A stretch of DNA of 64,000 bases from Nemertoderma westbladi. Its lineage: Eukaryota > Xenacoelomorpha > Nemertodermatida > Nemertodermatidae. The notes under the pieces were generated by a model that did not search any database, was not told the DNA's origin, and saw only the letters and a program-made list of their open reading frames with translations. Made by a program: the position numbers and the translations under genes. Numbering within the stretch: position 1 is the first letter of the stretch; the number at the start of each line of letters is the position of its first letter. Below are positions 9,968-22,815 of this stretch, piece after piece. Location: assembly GCA_032718475.1 (NCBI GenBank), contig JAUCBJ010003342.1:1-64000 (forward strand), in the 5' to 3' direction.

Positions 9968-11139
9968 TGTAAAAGCTTTTGCGGATATAACCAGTCATTT
10001 TTCTCCGCAATGAACTGTTTAGTTGTTTTAGCGGACATAACAAGCCATTTTCTCCACAATGTACCCTGTAGGTGTTTTAGCAGACATAACAAGCCATTTT
10101 ATGCCGCAATACGCCAAATACTCTAAATAGAGTGTAGTTCAGATGACGAAATCTGTCAGCTGATTTACTGTCGATGTGGAACTTTCTTTGTTCGGCTCGC
10201 TCGACCAATCAGAGCGATTTTCATTTTATTTTGCACAGAGGCCTACGGAAAACCACGCAATGCATGACGGTCTTTGTTTACCTTTCTGAGCGAGAACAAC
10301 TGCTTGGAAATTATTCTGTGCTTCTGTGTTAGAAGTTTCAGACTTTGGCCAACATTAGACGGCTTTGATTATAAAAACGTAAATCTATTAACTGGCCGGG
10401 ATCTCTGCATCACCTGGCAAACCAAACTCTGCATTCACGCAATCCTATTCACCACATTATTTTACTGCTATTTACTGTCGGTTATTAATTGTACATGTTG
10501 ATGGATATGTTGTTATATTTGGAGAATATCGATAAATAATCATAAAACCCCAATCTTCTTGATTACTAAAGGTTAGAGAGACCGGTTACTGGTAGCAATT
10601 GCGACTTACATTACAGTGGTTTTATTAAATGCTATTTCATAATCCCTACATGTGTCAGTTGCTATCCTCCTTATATATGATCAAATTCAGTGACGGTCGG
10701 CAGATCAGTGTGCAGCAGTGTGCAGCAGTGTGAAGTCGTATGCAGCAGTGTGACAGATAATAAAGCATCTCCTAAAGAATGCGCCATTTACTAAAATCAA
10801 TAGCCATCTCGTTGTGTTTAGTATAAGTCATAACTCTGTTTTATACTTAAAGCGCCACGTCCTAAAGGAACTGTTAATATTTCCTCGAAAGTGAATAATA
10901 TTGTCAGAGATTATATAGTAACTATCAATCGAATAATACCGTAGGTCTGCACCGCAATCCCTTCAAAGCATCCGAATCCAGTCTCCCTTAACCGTGGGTG
11001 AATGATCGCGCATGTTACTTCATGTTACTAATGTTACTTCATGTGCATTAAATAATTATTATAGGCTAAAGTCGATTTATAAACAAGAGGATACCTAAAA
11101 TTGGCAGGTTAAACTGCTAAAGGTCTGAAAGCGTGAACA
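9968..11139 (+). repeat. E2 5' LTR
   Basis: 1,172 bp, TGTAAAAGCT...GCGTGAACA. Its first 150 bp hold three imperfect copies of a roughly 50-bp unit containing 'gttttagcggacataacaa'. TATAAAA at 10370-10376 is a likely promoter and AATAAA at 10759-10764 a likely polyadenylation signal. It differs from the right LTR by scattered substitutions and a few small indels, which suggests a moderately old insertion. The 75-codon ORF at 10274-10501 is LTR sequence, not a gene. Confidence 0.92.
10370..10376 (+). promoter_or_regulatory. TATA-like box of the E2 5' LTR
   Basis: TATAAAA about 390 bp upstream of the AATAAA signal in the same LTR, conserved at 27437-27443 in the other LTR. The order fits a U3-R-U5 arrangement; the transcription start is not determined. 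Confidence 0.45.
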
Positions 11140-13040
11140 ATAATAGATTTTTTGTTTTGATTGCACGTAGGCAATAAATTCGACTGTACCGGTCGGACGG
11201 TAACCTGTAGGCCTAACTACCTAACCACCCGAACCGGTACTTACCGGTACCAGTATTATTTCGATTGTGATATTGTATATTGGTAGGCTGTTTAAGAGAT
11301 TAGGGACTGTATACCCCTTGTTTCTTTTAGAGCTTATTTATTTCTGTCAGTTTTATTTATTTGTAAGTGTAATATTGAGCAGAAGGCGTGTAAGCCCACT
11401 CAAATTGTACAAATAATTTGTAGGCTGGATTGTTGTCTGACTGTTGTTGAGTCTGAAGAGATTGCAGTGTGTGTAGAGTGTATGTCCGATAAAGTACTAG
11501 TTAGGAAGATGGGGGCATCCAGTGCTGTAAGGTAAAACCCCCCCCGAAAGAATAAGTTGTACTACTCAGTTAGAACGCATACTAACTAACAATTTCGGAG
11601 TCTGCATATACTGTAGTTTATTTAGGCTTGATAGTGGTCTGCCAGCGTTTGGTTTGTATTTTGTTTGTGTAGTCTGTACGGGTAGCGTATTTATTTATTA
11701 GTCAGAGTATATGCAAGTATTCGCAACATACATAACTCCCCAAGTTTATTCCTACAGTAATTGTGCTTGTTATACATACCGTTATAGTTAAATTAACCCC
11801 GGTACTACATCAGGGCTGCTTGGCGTAGGTAAAGACTGGTGATTTTATGCTCTAGTCACTCCAGCAGATACCGTGGTTCTTTTAGCTGTACAAGTATTTT
11901 TAACTGCTGGTTATTTGTTGTATAAGTACTTGTACCTAATTTAGGGTTTAGTGTACATTACTTTCCGAAGGTAATTAGTGTGTAGGCAGTATATTTGTGT
12001 TGTAAAGTGGTTAATAGGCACGTTAGCTCTGGTTGGCTGCGGTAATTAACTTCTAGGTAAGAACACTCCGGGTACATAACGTAGTACTTATAGAGCTGTA
12101 CAGCTAAAGACTATAAGTCGTCAGACGGTGGTATTTTCTTATCTGGACAATACAATTTATTTACTACTGCTTAATTATTTTCAAATACCGTAGTATCCTG
12201 TCCGTTGTAATAACCAGAAATTCTAACCCCTTGTTAGGCTGGTTTGTAGATTTCCTGTAAAATTACCCTAAAATTTGTACGTATAATTTTTGTGTTTATT
12301 TAGAGATTATAATCTCACCCAGTAATTGTACGTAATTTGTAGTAATAAGTAACTTAGTCAAGTAGAATTATTTGTTTTAGTGTCCAACAAGTAGCACTTC
12401 ACTGAGAGCATTCAGCTTCGGTGTAGTGACTCCTTACCAGAAATAATAACATTTATTTCAAATATTGTGAAAAACCCATTATAAGGGTATATATATATTA
12501 TAAATCAACTCAAACCGATTTATAAAATAGTAGGCCTGTCATACATCAATTAGGTCTTAATATCAGTTGGACTACTGCGTAATAACAGTAATAAAGTAAA
12601 GAAAGGTAACCCTAAAATTCAGAAATTCAGTTATTATAAAATAATTGACATACCAGTATTTACTATAGGCTTATTATATTTATTTAAATAAATTTATGCT
12701 GAAATTATATACCGGTATTCTGTAATTAATTCTAGGCTATAATTATACTTATATATACTATAAGTGTAAGCCGTATACCGGTATTCACGGTAGGCTTATT
12801 ATATATTTATATATATTTATGCTGAAATTATATACCGGTATTCTGTGACAAACCCTAGTCTGTAATAATACTTATATATATACTATAAGTGTATACCGGT
12901 ATTCTAATATATTATATATATATCGCGTTACATTGAGTAATGATATCGGTAATTAATTACTAGGCTAACAGTTGATACTGAATTACTAGACTTGCTTTAA
13001 CTGTCATTATAGTAGTAGGCATTCAACTGTACAATCAAAC
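11140..13040 (+). other. E2 leader, non-coding
   Basis: 1.9 kb without a credible ORF between the 5' LTR and gag. AT-rich with many ACCGGT-centred palindromes. An imperfect tandem duplication of roughly 125 bp (about 12655-12920) carries repeated 'ataccggtattc' and 'tatactataagtgt'. No primer-binding site was identified with confidence at 11140. Confidence 0.6.
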
Positions 13041-15029
13041 ATGGCTGACACAAAGCAAACTCTGTCAGATAGTCTCCTAGAAACAACAGTCTGCGACTCC
13101 GACAGGAGTACCGAACATTTGAGACCAAAGTTCAAGTCCCCTCCTACTGTAAGAAAAGTCATCCCTTCAGTAGTAGTATCAGACCCTAGGCTAGTAAAGC
13201 ACCGTAGGTCTATCATAGGCACTCGGGCTCAAGTCAAGCGGGACCAAGAGGCAGCTGTTAAACAGCAGCAACACTCGAACCGAGAACTTATTTCTCAGCG
13301 GCCCGATAGCTCCAGTAGTTCAGATACTGTAGAGTTGACACCCGAGCGCAGAGCAAAGATGGCAGATGCAGTTTATTCGGATCCACTTCTCATTCTTCCT
13401 GAAGCCGTACTCACTAGGGTAGTGATTGTGGTGGAGGAACATCAAATCGATTGGGCGAGAAGTAAGCGATCGACCAAGGACAGTTATGCGGGATACACAA
13501 TAGAAGAACTAAAGTCTATTGTCGAGACGCAATGGAACTTCCCCGGACCCGGACTCCCGTTTAACTTATCAGAAGCTGCCTGGGAAGATTTATACAGGAT
13601 GGGAGTGGTGAAGGACACTAGAGATCCAGCTGTGGGGAAGAGGTCGGCAGCCGGATATGTACAGGGATTCTTCAGCTCTTTGGAGCGATTAGAGGAACAA
13701 CTGTTCCAACAACCCCAGGGACCTCAAGAGCAGGGAGAGCTGCTTTATCAAGTTCAAGAACGAATCCTAAGAATCAGACTAATCCTTTCAGCCTTTGAGG
13801 AAGCCTCGAAGAGAAGCCAAGACACGTCGTTGCAAGTTGCCGTAAAGACTTGGTTCCAACGGGTGAGTCTTAAAGTCCAAGGGACGACCCAATGGAAAAT
13901 TCAGCTAACTGAGCGCTCGACCCACGGAGAATCAACAGACGCTACCTTTTCTCAGGTGGAAAGCGAAGCGACATCAGAGAAACCTCAGAAGAAGGACGCC
14001 ATTGACATCTATCTGTCAGACTATCAATGATTTATAGGTGACAAAGAGTTAAGGAGATGGCTAGCTGGACTTCACCCTAATAGTGAGGGAGCCAAATATG
14101 TGCTAGACTCATTAGATGCAGAAAGGTTAGCAGCGAATTGAGCTAAATTTGATGAAAGAATCCGCATCGTTAGGGTCCAAGAAGAACAGCTAAAGAAAAA
14201 ACAGATAGAAGACAGACAGGAAGCAGCAGCGGCAGCAGCAGCTGCAGAAGCGGAAAGAAAAGCGACAGCAGCAGCTGCAGAAGCGGAAAGAAAAGCGGCA
14301 GAGGCGGAAAGAAAAGCGGCAGAGGCGGAAAGAAAAGCGATAGCAGTAGCTGCAGAAGTGGAAAGAAAGGTGGCAGTGGCGGTGGCGGAAACAAAACGGA
14401 GGGCATCTGAAGAGGCAACCCAACTAGAGTTGGAAAATCTTCAAGAGAAGCAAGACTACTTAAATAAACAGATAATAGCTAGTGATATGCAGATGATAAG
14501 TCGAGCTACTCCCAAGAGACAGGTATTTACATCATCTGATGAAGGCAGTACGACAGATCCTGAAGGTGGAGGAAATAGATCTCGTTACTACAGATGTAGA
14601 AGAACGCCCCACCGTCAGCAATTGCATAATTTGCCTCCAGCCGTGAGAAGGCAACTAGCTAGTGTAGATCTAAGTAATCCTGAGCCTTCAGATCAAATTA
14701 TTAGAGTAGAAAGACTCCCTACCATAGTAGATGAGCCTGAAATAATTAGGCCTGTTCTCAAAGCCACCCCTTCTGTGATAGAGACACCTGTACTTCCAGA
14801 ACCTACCTCTAAATTCCCTTTGCACAGTACTAAATTACCTGTGCCCAATAGAATAGCCGCAGAAACAGTCCCAGTCTTGGACGCCGAGCGAGACATCAAC
14901 GATTTATCGCCCGTCGTCCCTCGTCTACCCGCTACTATGTTGGCGGCTCCCGCTTCAGCGGTCGAGTGGGTGGATGAGGGACGGCGGGGATGGATCTCCT
15001 GCTCGGACAATTGGAGGAACAGCGCCTAG
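13041..15029 (+). pseudogene. gag: E2 Gag, N-terminal region with Ala/Lys/Glu coiled coil
   Basis: Starts MADTKQTLSDSLLETT. The first 330 codons have no recognised domain; a helical Leu/Glu-rich part follows near 13680-13830. In-frame stops occur at 14028 and about 14139, but the same frame then runs to 15029. At 14200-14370 a repeated EAERKA unit forms an Ala-rich coiled coil. The E1 Gag (38330-39655) has the same plan: acidic N-part, CDPDRST-like motif, then a long coiled coil. Probably the particle-forming region. Confidence 0.65.
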
Positions 15030-16279
15030 ATACCTCCCAGCACATCCGAGAAATGGAAGGGACTGTGCAGCAGTTAAAGGGAACAGTAAGAGAGGGTAGG
15101 TTAGAACTGCAAGAAGTGCAGCAGAGTATCGCGTTAGAACGCGATAAATTAGTAAATATACAAAGGGGTATAACACCACCCCCTATAACAATGTGTCAAC
15201 CTGTTAGGTCTGAAGTATTTCATGCGCAAGGTGTGGAGCCTACACGCATCTATACTGCTAGTGAAGTAGAAACTCCTATAGTAAACCCTATTAAGGGTAC
15301 GATAAACCTGTTGATAATGATATTCCATATAGACCTGATCATAATCCGAGAAATTTATATACCGATAACTTGATATTAAATAATACGATGGCCCAAGAAA
15401 GTTTTACGCGTCAAATGGCTAGAACCGAAGCCCGTCAAGCGGTAAAGGTGGGAGAGATCGTCAAGTTCAACGGAGATGAGATGAAATGGTTACCTTTTTT
15501 ATGAATATTATAAAGATAACATACAGAACTCTGTGCTATCTAATGGAGAGAAACTTAGATTCCTCATCGAGTGCTTGGAAGGATCTCCCAAGTTAATGGC
15601 GTTAAAGTTTATTGGACATCCAGATGGATTAAGACAAGTTTGGGATACACTAAACATCAGGTATGGTAATAGGAATAACATAGCTAGGTATTTGTATGCG
15701 AAATTGGTAGCGCCACGAAAGTTTCTTAGCAGCGGGATTATAGAATTTTCCGATGAGATCCAGGAGATTTGTAGACAATTAGATTGGCTAGGTAAGTCTC
15801 ATGAATATCAGAGTTCTATGGTTATTGGAGCTGTAGCATCTACCTTGCCAAAGGGTGGAGTAGGTACTCGTTGGGACAAAAGAGTTCTATATATGATGGA
15901 ACAACAACAAAGAGACCCTACCATGGCTGATCTCATGTCATTCTTAGATGGAGAGGTAAAATTACAGCTCCTAAAGCATTCCAGAGAGAAGACACTGGAA
16001 AATAAGGTAAGTGAAAAACCCGTTTCTAGGAGAAAGGTAACACCAGTGTGTTGTACAGACGACGGAGAAAGCCAGACCTCTCAAGAGGAGAACAACGGGA
16101 AAGACACCGAAAGATCTTACTATGTCAACAAAGCACCTAAAGACGTAAGTAAATTTAAGTCTCGAACCAGTGACAGGAGAGAACAGGTAACAAAACTCCT
16201 CCTACGTCTCCTAAGAGAGTTCATGGAAGAAAGCCCGAGGAAAGAACGAGTGTGCACAACAATACCCAAGGTAAAGTAA
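14990..16279 (+). pseudogene. gag: E2 Gag, DUF1759-type capsid region
   Basis: After a frameshift near 15000 a coiled coil (QLEEQRLDTSQHIREMEG) is followed by the typical Pao Gag start: KFNGDEMKW near 15465, then a frameshift in a T-run at about 15491-15500. LSNGEKLRFLIECLEGSP and the rest of the domain follow to about 15970, and a Lys/Arg-rich linker ends at 16279. This domain lies between coiled coil and zinc knuckles in BEL/Pao Gag proteins. E1 lacks it. Confidence 0.75.
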
Positions 16280-16779
16280 GTAACATCAAACCAAAATGTG
16301 CATTGTGCGACGGGCCCCACCGTTTAAGTGTGTGTGATGAATTCTTAAAGAAATCCCTAAAAGATAGACGTGATGTCATGTGGGATAAGCGGTTGTGTTA
16401 TAATTGTCTCAGACAAGGACACCAACGGCGAACCTGTTACTCCGATGCGAGGTGTGCTAAGTGCGGCGCGAAACATCATATCTTGTTGCACACCGAATTT
16501 GAAAGAAACAGCACGAGTCAGGTAAGTGAGTCCGAACTACATGTCCAATTCAGTGATATGAACGACACTGACCAAAGTTCTGAGATGGAAGGATTCTACA
16601 CGGACGAATTCTCCGACGAAAACGAATCCTGTTATTTGATAAACACCGCGGTGTATCGAGCGCTTACGTATGAGACTGAAACCGATAACGAAGCGCACCC
16701 GGTTATTCCTGACCGACAACCATCTTGGAAAGCACCAACTCCAACGTCGGAATCCGGGAATTCCCCGTCGTTCAGCTAA
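16252..16779 (+). pseudogene. gag: E2 Gag zinc-knuckle segment
   Basis: Contains CALCDGPHRLSVC, LCYNCLRQGHQRRTC and CAKCGAKHHILLH (about 16297-16485), the cysteine/histidine pattern typical of BEL/Pao nucleocapsid regions, which bind RNA. It overlaps the previous and next segments in other frames, showing indels rather than separate genes. Confidence 0.8.
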
Positions 16780-17675
16780 GAGTCCATGGATTAAGTAAGA
16801 GATTTATAGTCCACGCACTCCTGGACTCCGGCAGCACAGGAACGTTCATCGATAAAGAACTAGCTGAAGACATCTTTGCAGGACAACCCAAGTTCCGAAC
16901 TAAGTTGAACCTTTCAGGAATTATGCAGGTTTGGAAATCTACAGTAGCTACAGACTACTATGTAGGCGCGTTGTCCACTCCCCAAGATGAACTAGGAGAA
17001 CACAGCATAAGGTCAGTAAAAATGGTGGCGATAAAGAACTTTGCTACCAGCCAAGTAGAACCTTACAACTGGGATGAAGACGATTTTACCCAGCAACATA
17101 ATATCCCTAGATTCAACACCGACTACCCAGGGGTGCAAATATTAATCGGCCAAAATGCGCATGAGGCGCTTGAGACATTAGAGAAACGACCTGCTCGACC
17201 GCAACCATTGCAAACCTATGCGGGAAGAACTAGAGTAGGTTGGTACTTCACTGGACCTTCCCGTAGAACGCTCATGGAAAGATTACCCACTGAACAAATC
17301 CATCAGATGAGTGAATGGGAAGAAGAAATCAGTGAGGGAGTAATCACACCTGAGGGAACACCATACTCCTCAGATAACGACGATATTACCCAACTATTTG
17401 ACGAGGAAAATATGATAGACCTCCTCACTGAAAGTGAAGCTTGGAGAAACCAAGTGCACCTTTGCCATCTCGTCTATCATGGCGGACAACTCAACTATGA
17501 CGATGAGCTAAATGAGGTGATAGATCGACATAACACTAAGATTCGCGACGAACACGCCGTACGATTCTTTACTCAAGAAGCTGTAGAGCCTAATTCCTAC
17601 GACAAAGCACTATCGGTCGAGGAGGAAAGAGCCAAGCAGATCCAGGCAACGACTACACGTTTCCTTAGAGATTAA
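16725..17675 (+). pseudogene. pol: E2 aspartic protease and linker to RT
   Basis: The motif LLDSGSTGTFID (about 16818-16853) is the retropepsin active site with the DSG variant usual for BEL/Pao. The following 250 codons match the protease-RT linker (PGVQILIGQNAHEAL). A TAA at 17673-17675 interrupts, but the same frame carries on into RT. It cleaves the polyprotein in an intact element. Confidence 0.8.
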
Positions 17676-19088
17676 GGGAGGTATGAGATTGGTCTGCCAT
17701 TCCGAAAGCAAGAACCTAATTTTATAAATAACCGACCCTTGACGGATAAAAGAATCGCGCAACTACATCGACGCCTTATGGCAAATGCTTCAGCTAAAGA
17801 GATGTACAAGACACAGCTGAAGAAATTCATCGATAAGGGATATGCGGAGCGAGTACCTGAAGAAACACCCATAACTGAGAGAATGTATTATTTAACCCAT
17901 TATTACGTTCCCAAACCTGGTAAACCCAACAAAGTTCGGGTAGTATTTGACGGCTCCGCCGTTTACATGGGCCAATTCCTTAACTCGGAGTTGTTGCCGG
18001 GACCCAACTTACTCCAATCCTTGTTGGGAATACTCTTAAGATTACGGCAATATTCGATCGCCTTCGCCTCGGATATAGAAGGCATGTTCTTACAAGTTAA
18101 GGCGCTGGAAAGGGATCGAGACAGCCTGCGATTACTGTGGTGGCCTGAAGGAGACCTCAGCCAAAAACCTGTGGAGTACTGGATGACCATCCAGGCTTTC
18201 GGAATCATCTCGAGCCCCTCAAACGCCTGTTCAGTAGTGCGCACCACTGCTGATGACAACCGAGACGCCTTCTCTAAAGCGGTTATCGACAACATCAAAC
18301 GGGATATATACATGGACGATAATTTAAAGTCCCTCCCATTGGTGGAAGAAGCCATTGATGTTGCCAAGGGAACGGTAGAGTGTTTGAAATGTGGTGGATT
18401 TCGACTAATCAAATTCACTAGTAACTCCCGTGAGTTTCAGGGATTGATCCCGGTAGAAGACCGAGGAGTTAAAGACCTGGACCTAATCAAGGACGATCTT
18501 CCAGAAACTAAGACGCTTGGTTTGAAATGGGACACGGAGAGAGATATCCTGTTTTTCCAGCTAAAACAGCGAGATAATCCAGTTCGAACTAAACGGATTT
18601 GTCTAAGTATCCTGAGCACTTATTTCGATCCATTGGGATTTATTAGCCCAGTTATATTGGTTGCTCGGAGTTTAGTTCAACAAATGTGGCTTGAAAACCA
18701 CTCGTGGGACGATCCACTTAAGGGAGAACGACTAAAGAAGTGGATGAAATGGGAAGATTCTCTACCATCCATCGAGAACTTTACGATTTCCCGTTCATAT
18801 TTTGGTCATGTTCTCCCCACGTATTCCTATCAACTCCATGTGTTTGGAGATGCCAGCGATATGGGAATAGGTATAGTAGCCTACCAGAGAGTTGAAACTC
18901 CGGATGGAATTAAAGTCGCCTTGGTTACCTCTAAGGCCTTGATAAACAACAAGCTACGAGTTCCTCGAGCGGAGTTAAAGGCGGCTCTATATGCTACAGC
19001 CATCGGCCGGAATGTCACAGAACAGATGACTATCCACTGGAGAAAACTGTCTATTGGACTGATGCTTTACTCGTTTTGGAGTATATAA
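17676..19088 (+). pseudogene. pol: E2 reverse transcriptase and RNase H
   Basis: Starts with the conserved lead-in (LPFRKQEPNFINNRP, just after the stop at 17673). RT motifs include KVRVVFDGSA, FASDIEGMF (first catalytic Asp, about 18070) and DIYMDDNLKS (catalytic YMDD, about 18308). The Pao RNase H core follows with HVFGDASDMGIG (about 18837) and VPRAELKAAL (about 18960). This 449-codon stretch is open and catalytic residues look complete. A frameshift near 19070 joins the C-terminal part. Confidence 0.88.
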
Positions 19089-19996
19089 CCAATGAAGTCT
19101 GTCAGTTCAGCGTCTTCGTTGCCAACAGAGTAGCCGTTATACTTAGTCGCACTAGTGTAGATCAATGGAGACATTGCCCTGGGACAATTAATCCAGCCAA
19201 CATCGCCTCCAGAGGAGCAACTCCTCAAGAACTGGTAGACACTCCAGACTGGTTAGGTGGACCCGACTTCCTAAGTAAAGAAGAAGATGAATGGCCTCCT
19301 CATCTTACCACAGCTGAGATTAGACAAGCCAAGGGAGCGGAGAAAGTCAAACCTAAAACCCGGACGAGTAAATCGAAGTTATTTAAACCCGTGATAGATC
19401 TGTCTGTACTACATATTTCCGGAGACGACGCTGTGGATCTAAACTCCCCCGCCACAAATAAGTCTGTTGTGGAAATCAGAGAGAGAGACTGGAAATCTGG
19501 AACACCAGACGTTTCGCAGGGACTCTCACCTCTCCTACAGAGAGCGATACATCACTATAGCTCCTGGAATCGGCTTTGTAAGGCCATTGTATATTTAAAG
19601 CGATGCTTTCATCATCACTACTCCAGGACGAAGATCGCTAGTGATACCGCTCCACTGACATCTGTGCAGGTCCATGCTATTAAAGATCTTCCCAAATATA
19701 AAATCTCAGATAGGTTTCTGACGGAGAAGATCAGTTACCAGGAGCATGAAGAAACCAATAAGCAGATACTGAGACTCCTGCAATGCTATGAAGATTCCGA
19801 TAAGTATTTCCTGTTGTTGAGAAATCCACAGATGCGCTTAAGGGATCGTTTCTCTAGCACAATGATAGATGGGTTAATACGTATTGGAGGGAGACTAACT
19901 AATGCTCCATTATCCTTTGACACTAAGTTTCCCATACTCATTAGAAATATTGAAATACAAATCAAGATGATTGTAGATGTTCACAGTAAGCTTTAA
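19076..19996 (+). pseudogene. pol: E2 RNase H C-terminus and RNase H-integrase linker
   Basis: Contains the typical W-x-HCPGTINPANIASRG signature (about 19165-19215) and WLGGPDFL, then a linker and the segment preceding integrase (LIRIGGRLTNAPL, about 19875). The integrase zinc-finger start is split across the frameshift near 19985. Confidence 0.8.
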
Positions 19997-20504
19997 CCAT
20001 GCTGGTAGAGAACGAGTTCTTAGCGAAATTCGAACTCGCTATTATTTTCATAAACCACGTAGAGCTCTGAACCAAGTTCTTAGGAACTGTATACCCTGTA
20101 GGAAAGCATTCAGTAGGCCTTTAACACAGCGAGAGGCAGAATTACTTAGGGAACGAGTAAGCTTCTATGAACCACCCTTTACTAATACCGGTGTGGATTT
20201 ATTTGGCCCTATTGAAGTATATCGTGCCAGGACTATAGTCAAGCGATGATGTGTCATCTTTGTCTTTATGACTTGTAGAGCAATCCATTTAGATATGGTG
20301 AACGATCTATCTACCAACAGCTTCATACTGAGTCTATGCCGACAGATCACTCGCTTTGGAACTAGCAACACGATGAGATCTGATAAGGGGACGAACTTCA
20401 TTGGCACCAATAATGAGATCAAGGCTTACGTTAGAGATTGGAACCAAAGACAGGTGGACGATCAGCTAAGGGTAACAGCATCTAGCTGGACATTCAACGC
20501 ATAA
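19977..20504 (+). pseudogene. pol: E2 integrase, zinc finger and first two catalytic residues
   Basis: Begins at the H of the HHCC finger (FNHAGRERVL...CIPCRK, C-x2-C near 20090-20100). The core has Asp in NTGVDLFGP (about 20190) and Asp in MRSDKGTNF (about 20378). An in-frame TGA at 20247-20249 interrupts. The segment that should follow, with the third catalytic residue, is missing: compared with E1, roughly 45 bases around 20500 are deleted. Confidence 0.85.
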
Positions 20505-21146
20505 GAAGCATGAAGACCGCATTTCACTTTATAGTGCCGTGACGCGTGTATCTCACCGACGAACTTTTGCGGACGTTAATGGAAGAAATTGCCACCTATC
20601 TTAACGAAAGACCGCTTATGCCAGTCTCATCGAGTCCCGACTCCCTGGAAGCGCTAACACCCGCGCACTTCCTACTGAAGAAACCTGTAGCAATGCTCCC
20701 ACGATCGGAAATCACGGACGGAGACGAATACTGCCGACAAACTTGGCAACTTATGCGGTTATTATCCCGTCATTTCGCTGACCATTTCGAAAAACATTAT
20801 CTGCCTACGCTACAACTTCGAACCAAGTAGTTTGCGCAGCAAGAAAACGTCAGCGCTGGAGATTATTGTGGAAACAGATCCTCCACGTAAGCGGTGGCAG
20901 ACAGGTCGTATCATCGAGACTCATATCTCAGATGACGGTTTAGGGCGATCGGTAGAACTCGTCGTCATGCGACGTAACTTTAAGAAACCTGGAATTGTAT
21001 TCGAAACACAGCAGCTCAATCGCCCAGTTGGTCGTTTATGTTTACTGGAAAGAGACAGAGAACTGTCCGGAAACTATGGAAGGCAAGATACTCTTCCCAC
21101 GACCACCTCCCTAATCCAACAAACATCTAGGGACTCCCCAACGTAA
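20505..21146 (+). pseudogene. pol: E2 integrase C-terminal region
   Basis: Picks up after the deletion (SMKTAFHF near 20512), then LNERPLMPVSS, LTPAHFLL and DRELSGNYG close to the end. These are the conserved C-terminal motifs of BEL/Pao integrases (DUF5641-like region). Frames change near 20540 and 20831. Ends at TAA 21144-21146. Confidence 0.8.
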
Positions 21147-21689
21147 TAGCGTCTGGAGTGGGTGTATGACCATATTATTTTATATTCGTTTTTATTATTT
21201 TTATATTTAGGTATGTATTATTATGTAATTTTATAATAATCATTTTCTTTAATTTTATTTAGTAGAATGTTATTTTAGCGATTATTTAGTAGATTAGTGC
21301 AATATATACTCGTGTTTATTACTTAATTACTTATATTATATATTTAGTGCAACGGCGAGAAATAATTCTTTTCTTACTGTCCGTATCATATTATAAATAC
21401 GTGACTACAGTAAGATGAAATGTCCGTACTTATTAAAGTACAATAAAGCTCCTACTATACTCAAGTATTATTGGTAAGTAGAGTATTAGGAATGCAAAGT
21501 TCAGATCCTCGTGTCTCGGCTAAACCAAGCTCTGGGTAGACCTTGGAAACGACTTGCCTCTTCTCACTGACATTGCTTCTTGCAATATTGCTCTCATACC
21601 GTATATTAAATAATACATATAGTAACGTGATGTCCCTTTAACAGTAGCGTACAACGCAAATAAATCTGTTAAACCCTTTGACCATCTGT

Positions 21690-22055
21690 AATTCTAGTCG
21701 ATTAAGATATCGCGGCACCCACCGACAAAATTCTAGAATCAGTGGTTAACGTCCCCAGACATGTTCTGGAATAAATCGGTGCCCATCTTAAATATTACAT
21801 AGTTAATATTTATAAAAATCTATTAAAACAAATGTTATAATAGAGTAAATGCACGCAAATAAACTCTAAGGAGTTTGTAAACCGAGAAAATCTATAAATC
21901 AAGATCTGTTAAAATTTAGATCCTTTAAAAATTCTAGTCGATTAAGATATCGTAGCACTTACCGATTCTCTTAAAAGGACAAATTTCCTAGAATCAAGGA
22001 TCCTAGTCCCCAGACATGCTCTGGAATAAAATTGTGCCTATTTTAATATTGAATA
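21690..22055. repeat. Diverged 110-bp duplication in the E2 spacer
   Basis: Copy 1 is 21690-21797, copy 2 is 21937-22055. Both run from 'attctagtcgattaagata' through 'ccccagacatg(t/c)tctggaata' to a 'gtgcc' block. Copy 2 has about 10 extra bases in the middle. Both contain the short inverted pair CTAGTC/TCTAGAATC, so conserved RNA structure is possible. Confidence 0.75.
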
Positions 22056-22650
22056 ATAAAATTTACGGGAATAAATTTAAATTCATATCCTTTCATGAAT
22101 TTGATAAATTGTTATTTTATACAATTTATAAAATTCCCAAAATTCAATTAATTAATAGATCATGGGAGCGGAGATTCACCCTATTAAGTATATTAGTGTG
22201 CGAGAATCTCCAATATATAGTCAATAGTCGATAAAATTCATAAAATCATGTATAAAGGGGAATATTGACAATTAAAGAATTACTATTAAATAGCATCCCA
22301 GATCTGTATGCATGAGAATTACCCTAATTCTACTGCTAGCTTTCCATAATGTCACCATAGCAACAACCACGCTAGAATTAGAAGCGAGTTAAAAGAACAA
22401 TAGAAAGCTTGCCCCATTGAATAGCATACGGAATAAATAGCGCACTGCTAGTATCCAAGGATACATAATAATAACGTGGCATTCTGGAAGGTACTTGACT
22501 AACGGACAAATAGCCCGAATGTGTACAATTTGTGACAGTTGTGTGGAGTTTGTGCGTTTATAGGTGAATGTTGCTACTAAAGTGTGTTTACAGTAGCTAG
22601 TCGCAGTTGTGAAAGTAGCCCTAACTCTGCAGTGAGAACCTGAAGTAAAT

Positions 22651-22815
22651 CTAAGCCCTTGGGTCGGACAGTGGAGTGACTCGCGCTGGTTATTATTGTC
22701 GTTGTGTAGCTACTACGTTGGCGATAGACACCACGACAACAGTATATCGGCGCTGAGGATCTTGCGCTGTCCGGGGGCCGTGAGGGGTAGGCAGCGACGC
22801 CCACTAGCCTAATTA
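22651..22815. repeat. Dispersed 162-bp repeat, copy b
   Basis: Matches 315-476. Here it ends 38 bp before the start codon of the E2 exo/knuckle ORF, so it is probably in that ORF's 5' leader. GC-rich compared with the surrounding spacer. Confidence 0.75.

Noticed and set aside
10274-10501. A 75-codon ORF present almost unchanged at 10274-10501 and 27341-27568
   Set aside because: It lies within the two LTRs of the same element, so its conservation only reflects LTR identity; no domain is recognised.
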